Shown here: one piece after another, positions 60,368-64,000 of the stretch
Layout of the letters: each line of letters starts with the position of its first letter
Numbering within the stretch: the first letter of the stretch is position 1
DNA from: JBGANR01 sp044222225
GTDB lineage: Bacteria; Actinomycetota; Actinomycetes; Mycobacteriales; Mycobacteriaceae
DNA: 64,000 bases
Reading direction: 5' to 3'
NCBI GenBank assembly: GCA_044222225.1
Contig: JBGANR010000020.1
Coordinates: forward strand, 20,840-84,839
Notes under the pieces: model-generated
Told to the model about the DNA's origin: nothing
What the model saw: only the letters and a program-made list of their open reading frames with translations
Database searches by the model: none
Program-made: the position numbers and the translations under genes

Positions 60368-60742
60368 ATGGCGCAGATGCAGGTCGAGGTCGTCGCGGTC
60401 GAGGAGCGGCTGTACTCCGGTGCGGCCACCCTCATCGTCTCGCAGACGACGGAGGGACAGATCGGCGTCATGGCCGGTCACGAGCCCCTGCTCGCCGAGA
60501 TCCCGCAGGGGGGCTTCGTCCTCATCAAGGAGGAGGACGGCACCCGTCGCGCGGCGGCCGTCTACGGCGGCTTTCTGTCGGTGACGGGCGGGCACGTGAC
60601 GGTGCTGGCCGAGTCGGCCGACTGGGCCGACACGGTCGACGTGGCCGTCGAGCGCGAGGTGCTCGCCTCTGAGGAGGAGGGCTCGGTCGCCTATCGCCGC
60701 GCGCAGTCGCGGTTGCGCGCCGTCGAGCAGGTGCAGAGCTAG
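60368..60742 (+). CDS. atpC: F0F1 ATP synthase subunit epsilon
   Basis: A 124-residue subunit: N-terminal beta-sandwich (VEVVAVEERLYSGAATLIV, GQIGVMAGHEPLLAEI) and a short C-terminal helix (AYRRAQSRLRAVEQVQ), about as compact as in mycobacteria. Last gene of the operon, followed by a strong hairpin. Confidence 0.95.
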   Translation: MAQMQVEVVAVEERLYSGAATLIVSQTTEGQIGVMAGHEPLLAEIPQGGFVLIKEEDGTRRAAAVYGGFLSVTGGHVTVLAESADWADTVDVAVEREVLASEEEGSVAYRRAQSRLRAVEQVQS

Positions 60743-60759
60743 AAGACCGACACGATCGA

Positions 60760-60798
60760 ACGCGGGCCCCGCCGGACGACATCCGGCGGGGCCCGCGT
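60760..60798 (+). terminator. ATP synthase operon terminator
   Basis: ACGCGGGCCCCGCCGGA (60760-60776) pairs perfectly with TCCGGCGGGGCCCGCGT (60782-60798) around CGACA, 18 bp after the atpC stop. No T-tract. Confidence 0.8.
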
Positions 60799-61024
60799 CG
60801 TCGTCGGCGAAAGGCGGCGGCGGCCCGCGCTCTCGCACCGATATCGTGCCCGGATCGGCCCGACCGTGCCCGCAGTGGCGTCGTCGCGGCTATCATGGAG
60901 GATGTATCCGGACTGTGGTTCGCGCCCTCGACGAGCGGTCCCGGATCTCATTCTCTCGCCGCTCCGGCGATGACGAATCGACAGCCTCGATCGGACGTCC
61001 GGCGTCCGAGAACGGAAGGTCCCG

Positions 61025-61462
61025 TTGACGACTGCGGTGGCGATCACGGTGCTAGCGGTGATCGTCGCGGTCTGCGTCGTCTTCATCGTGCGGATCCAGC
61101 GATTGCGTGCGACGGGCGTCGGGGCCGTCCTCCGCTCGCTGCCGGCGGAGGGGCATGACGGCTGGCGACACGGCTTCGTCCGGTACGACGACGATGCACT
61201 CGGCTTCTACTCGCTGCGCAGCCTGCGGCCCGGGCCTACGCGCGTCATGCGACGGCGCTCGCTCGACCTCGTTCGTCGCCGGCCGCCGCAGGCGGGGGGC
61301 GAGACCGAGCTGACCGACGGCTACGGAGTGATCGTCGTCTTCACCGACCGGTCGGCACGCTGGGAGCTCGCTCTCGACGCGGACTCCGCGACGGCCTTCC
61401 AGTCCTGGGTGGAGGCGAGTCCGTCCGAACGGATGCGCCGCTCGCGCCGGCCGGGCCGGTAG
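61025..61462 (+). CDS. DUF2550 membrane protein
   Basis: A 145-residue protein with one N-terminal TM segment (about 4-22, AVAITVLAVIVAVCVVFIV) and a soluble DUF2550 domain (GHDGWRHGFVRYDDDALGFYSLRSL, then VIVVFTDRSARWELALD). The TTG start at 61025 is set by GGAAGG 5 nt upstream. Function unknown; the family is conserved after atpC in Mycobacteriales (Rv1312 position). Confidence 0.88.
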   Translation: MTTAVAITVLAVIVAVCVVFIVRIQRLRATGVGAVLRSLPAEGHDGWRHGFVRYDDDALGFYSLRSLRPGPTRVMRRRSLDLVRRRPPQAGGETELTDGYGVIVVFTDRSARWELALDADSATAFQSWVEASPSERMRRSRRPGR

Positions 61463-61466
61463 GACG

Positions 61467-62042
61467 TCAGCGTCGGCTCGCGCCGGGGACCCAGGTCACG
61501 TCGCCGCCGGGGTTGGCGACGCGCGCGAGGATGAAGAGCAGGTCCGAGAGCCGGTTGAGGTACTTGGCCGGTAGGACGTTCGTGTCGGCGGGGTAGGCGT
61601 CGACGGCCGCCCAGGCGGAACGCTCGGCACGACGCACGACGGTGCGCGCCTGATGAAGCAGAGCGGCCAGGGGAGTGCCGCCCGGCAGGATGAACGAAGC
61701 GAGCGGGGCGAGCCCCTCCGAGAATTCGTCGCACCAGCGTTCGAGTCTGTCGACGTACCCGTCCTCGACGCGCAGCGGCGGCACCTTGGGATCGGCGATC
61801 ACGGGCGTCGCGAGATCTGCGCCGGCGTCGAACAGGTCGTTCTGCACCGTGCGCAGCACGTCGGTCATCCGGGCGTCCGGGCCGCCGAGTGCGATCGCCG
61901 CACCGATGGCGGAGTTCGCCTCGTCGCAGTCGGCGTAGGCCGCCAACCGGGCGTTCGATTTGGGCACGCGCGAGAAATCGGCCAGACCGGTGGTGCCGTC
62001 GTCGCCGGTGCGCGTGTAGATCCGGGTGAGGTGGACAGCCAT
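61467..62042 (-). CDS. PduO-type cob(I)yrinic acid a,c-diamide adenosyltransferase
   Basis: A 191-residue enzyme transferring adenosyl from ATP to cob(I)alamin. PduO motifs: IYTRTGDDGTTGLADFSRVPK (ATP-binding loop), DCDEANSAIG, LPGGTPLAALLHQARTVVRRAER and YLNRLSDLLFILAR. TAGATT ends 6 nt before the ATG with no Shine-Dalgarno, so the mRNA is probably leaderless. It is convergent with the DUF2550 gene (4 nt apart) and divergent from murA. Confidence 0.95.
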   Translation of the reverse strand: MAVHLTRIYTRTGDDGTTGLADFSRVPKSNARLAAYADCDEANSAIGAAIALGGPDARMTDVLRTVQNDLFDAGADLATPVIADPKVPPLRVEDGYVDRLERWCDEFSEGLAPLASFILPGGTPLAALLHQARTVVRRAERSAWAAVDAYPADTNVLPAKYLNRLSDLLFILARVANPGGDVTWVPGASRR

Positions 62043-62048
62043 CTCGCG

Positions 62049-62054
62049 AATCTA
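62049..62054 (-). promoter_or_regulatory. -10 hexamer TAGATT of the adenosyltransferase gene
   Basis: It ends 6 nt before the ATG on the minus strand; no ribosome-binding site follows. Confidence 0.5.
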
Positions 62055-62110
62055 CCGCGCGGTGGCCGGTCGGCCGGATGAGCCGGTCCCGGGGGACTGT
62101 CGTCCGGGTG

Positions 62111-62140
62111 TGCGGAACCCGAGCGTGCGGCGACTAGGCT
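62111..62140 (+). promoter_or_regulatory. murA promoter
   Basis: TGCGGA, an 18-bp spacer and TAGGCT, ending 8 nt before the murA GTG. The absence of a Shine-Dalgarno suggests a leaderless transcript. Confidence 0.5.
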
Positions 62141-62148
62141 GACTGATC

Positions 62149-63399
62149 GTGAGCGATCGATTCCTCGTCACTGGCGGTGCGCGACTTGCGGGCGAGGTCC
62201 GCGTCGGTGGCGCGAAGAACAGCGTCCTCAAGTTGATGGCGGCGGCCCTGCTCGCGGAGGGCACGACCACCCTGACCAACGTTCCGCAGATCGCCGATGT
62301 GCCGTTGATGGCGAAGGTGCTGGAAGGGTTGGGAGCGAGCGTCTCCCAGGACGGTGACGTCGTCCGGGTGACGACGCCCGAGGCACCCGACTTCCACGCC
62401 GACTTCGACGCGGTCAAGCAGTTCCGCGCGTCGGTCTGCGTCCTCGGCCCGCTGGTGGCCCGCCGGCACCGCGCCATCGTGGCGCTGCCGGGTGGGGATG
62501 CGATCGGCTCCCGTCCGCTCGACATGCATCAGGCCGGCCTGCGCCGCCTCGGCGCGCGCAGCGTCATCGAGCACGGGTGCGTCGTGGCCGAGGCCGACAA
62601 GCTCGTCGGCGCCGAGATCGAGTTGGAGTTCCCGTCGGTGGGGGCGACCGAGAACATCCTCATGGCCGCCGTGCTGGCGGAGGGGGAGACGACGATCGAC
62701 AACGCCGCTCGTGAACCCGAGATCGTCGACCTGTGCCGGATGCTCGTGGAGATGGGCGCCCGGATCGACGGTGCGGGGTCGTCGACGCTGCACGTCGTCG
62801 GAGTCGATGCGCTCTCGCCCGTGACGCACGCCGTGGTCGGCGACAGGATCGTCGCGGCGACGTGGGGGATCGCGGCCGCGATGACGCGCGGTGACGTGAC
62901 CGTGCGCGGTGTGGAGCCGGAGAACCTGCGACTGGTGCTCTACAAGCTCAACGACGCCGGCGCCGACGTCCAGGAACTGCCCGACGGATTCCGTGTCGTG
63001 CAGTCGGAGCGTCCGCGGGCGGTCAACTTCCGGACCCTGCCGTTCCCCGGATTCCCGACGGACCTGCAGCCCATGGCGATCGGGCTCGCCGCGGTGGCCG
63101 ACGGTGTCTCGGTCATCACCGAGAACATCTTCGAGGCGCGCTTCCGGTTCGTCGAGGAGATGGTCCGGCTGGGTGCCGACGCACGTACCGATGGCCACCA
63201 CGCGGTGATCCGCGGCGTGCCCGAGCTGTCGAGCGCTCCGGTGTGGAGCTCCGACATCCGGGCCGGCGCCGGTCTCGTGCTCGCCGGCCTGGTGGCCGAG
63301 GGCGTCACGGAGGTGCACGACGTGTTCCACATCGACCGGGGCTACCCGGACTTCGTCGAGAATCTGCGGCGACTCGGTGGGCAGATCGAACGCGTCTGA
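62149..63399 (+). CDS. murA: UDP-N-acetylglucosamine 1-carboxyvinyltransferase
   Basis: A 416-residue enzyme adding enolpyruvate from PEP to UDP-GlcNAc, the first committed step of peptidoglycan synthesis. Motifs: GGARLAGEVRVGGAKNSVLKLM, VGATENILMAAVLAEGET and TDLQPMAIGLAAVADG. At codon 117 (nt 62497-62499) the active-site loop reads LPGGDAIGSRPLDMH, with Asp where most bacteria have Cys. That substitution is known from M. tuberculosis and confers intrinsic fosfomycin resistance. The gene directly precedes the rRNA operon, as in mycobacteria. Confidence 0.97.
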   Translation: MSDRFLVTGGARLAGEVRVGGAKNSVLKLMAAALLAEGTTTLTNVPQIADVPLMAKVLEGLGASVSQDGDVVRVTTPEAPDFHADFDAVKQFRASVCVLGPLVARRHRAIVALPGGDAIGSRPLDMHQAGLRRLGARSVIEHGCVVAEADKLVGAEIELEFPSVGATENILMAAVLAEGETTIDNAAREPEIVDLCRMLVEMGARIDGAGSSTLHVVGVDALSPVTHAVVGDRIVAATWGIAAAMTRGDVTVRGVEPENLRLVLYKLNDAGADVQELPDGFRVVQSERPRAVNFRTLPFPGFPTDLQPMAIGLAAVADGVSVITENIFEARFRFVEEMVRLGADARTDGHHAVIRGVPELSSAPVWSSDIRAGAGLVLAGLVAEGVTEVHDVFHIDRGYPDFVENLRRLGGQIERV

Positions 63400-63560
63400 C
63401 GCGGTCGAGGCCGGAGATCCGGCCGTGACCAGGGGATTTGCATCCGGCAGGGTGCGTGCGTAACTTAGTCCAGGCCGCAGCGAGGAGCCGGGCCGATCCG
63501 AACGGGATCGGGTCGGAACACCGAGTTGCGGGCCGACATCGAGCCTGATAGGCTGGTGGG
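63400..63560 (+). promoter_or_regulatory. rRNA operon promoters
   Basis: A small GGCCGGA/TCCGGCC inverted repeat (63409-63424) lies just after murA. Two promoter-like sites with 17-bp spacers follow: TTGCAT-TAACTT (63438-63466) and TTGCGG-TAGGCT (63526-63554). The second is the better match to actinobacterial rrn promoters and predicts a start near 63561. Confidence 0.65.
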
Positions 63561-63896
63561 GTTGCTCCGGAACGGGTGAGAGTCCGGCCGGGGAGCGCAA
63601 GAAGTCAGAAAGATCTGGTCTGCTGGTTGGTGGTCCGCCTCTTCGGGGTGGGGATCCGGTTGGTGGGGCGTGTTGTTTGAGAACTCAACAGTGTGATGAT
63701 GATTGGTTGTTTTTTTTGTGTGCCATGGTGGCGTGCATGACGGCCGGTTCTCGTGGTCTGACCTCTTGGGGTCGGGCCGCTGGGGGTTGGTTGTTGTGGA
63801 TGCTTTTTGTTTTTGAAAGTTGAATGCCAGATTTGGTGTTTGGCTAGGATTTTTTCTGGAATAACTTCGATTGCGCCTTCGGGTGTTGATTGGGTT
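63561..63896 (+). other. Pre-16S rRNA leader
   Basis: A transcribed spacer, low in GC compared with the rest, with T-rich tracts (63709-63718). The block TGTTGTTTGAGAACTCAACA at 63671-63690 matches the leader/spacer element I know from mycobacterial rrn operons and is associated with antitermination or processing. Apparent ORFs here on the minus strand are not credible. Confidence 0.7.
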
Positions 63897-64000
63897 TTCA
63901 CGGAGAGTTTGATCCTGGCTCAGGACGAACGCTGGCGGCGTGCTTAACACATGCAAGTCGAACGGTAAGGCCCTTTCGGGGGTACACGAGTGGCGAACGG
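63897..64000 (+). rRNA. rrs: 16S ribosomal RNA, 5' end (continues beyond window)
   Basis: The universal 27F-site AGAGTTTGATCCTGGCTCAG starts at 63904, which places the mature 5' end near 63897. The following text (GACGAACGCTGGCGGCGTGC, then GGTAAGGCCC, GTACACGAGTGGCGAACGG) is of the Gordonia/Tsukamurella/Williamsia type. Only about 104 nt are in the window. Confidence 0.97.

Noticed and set aside
63409..63424. Strong murA terminator
   Set aside because: The GGCCGGA/TCCGGCC repeat is short with a 2-nt loop, so it is too weak to call separately.
63465..63956. Minus-strand ORFs across the rRNA leader and 16S start
   Set aside because: They cross a non-coding leader and rRNA; composition (Thr/Pro/Gln/Asn) only reflects the low-GC leader.

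Overview
The window is high-GC chromosomal DNA from an actinobacterium of the order Mycobacteriales. Supporting signs are frequent GTG starts, 4-nt GTGA/ATGA gene overlaps, a Kgd-type 2-oxoglutarate enzyme, a MurA with Asp in place of the catalytic Cys, a Rho with a very long disordered N-terminus, and a 16S rRNA 5' end of the Gordonia/Tsukamurella/Williamsia kind. I cannot fix the genus from the sequence alone. From memory, the backbone follows the Mycobacterium tuberculosis order Rv1229c (mrp) to Rv1315 (murA)-rrs, with local insertions and losses. I see no insertion sequence, prophage, CRISPR array or origin.

Region by region. 1-8.8 kb: mrp (cut by the left edge), a lytic transglycosylase, a DUF1003 protein, an MgtE-N/CBS protein, a stress-17M-like membrane protein, a ParB-like protein, a phosphoesterase, a SUFU-domain protein, CorA and a lipoprotein; several relate to Mg2+ or the envelope. 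8.8-11.9 kb: a short-chain dehydrogenase plus a Baeyer-Villiger-type monooxygenase, divergent from a TetR gene with two operator-like palindromes. 11.9-15.8 kb: kgd. 16.0-21.6 kb: an overlapping three-gene operon (Xi-class glutathionyl-hydroquinone-reductase-like protein, an unknown membrane protein, a fused heterodimer-type ABC exporter). 21.8-25.7 kb: an SbcD/SbcC-like pair. 25.8-29.6 kb: methionine aminopeptidase, an SPFH protein, a double-HTH MerR regulator divergent from an MFS transporter, and tRNA-Arg(CCG). 29.8-31.5 kb: DUF305 and DUF3105 envelope proteins. 31.6-38.0 kb: argS-lysA-hom-thrC-thrB, all overlapping. 38.4-40.7 kb: rho.

40.8-48.2 kb holds the most distinctive block: three receptor Ser/Thr kinases and two lipoproteins, inserted between rho and rpmE. 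All five proteins end in, or consist of, the same four-cysteine DUF3558-like domain. Two of the transcription units share a palindromic upstream element. This looks like a locally expanded envelope-sensing system and is my main candidate for something undescribed.

48.6-52.7 kb: rpmE, prfA, prmC, a Sua5/TsaC protein and a WecA-like phosphotransferase. 52.8-60.7 kb: an AtpI-like protein and atpBEFHAGDC, with unfused b and delta subunits and an apparent CTG start for atpB. 61.0-63.4 kb: a DUF2550 protein, a PduO-type adenosyltransferase and murA. 63.4-64.0 kb: an rRNA operon leader with two promoter-like sites and the first ~100 nt of 16S rRNA.

At least ten genes have a TANNNT hexamer ending 6-8 nt before the start codon, suggesting widespread leaderless transcription. 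Convergent genes are often separated by long perfect hairpins without a U-tract.
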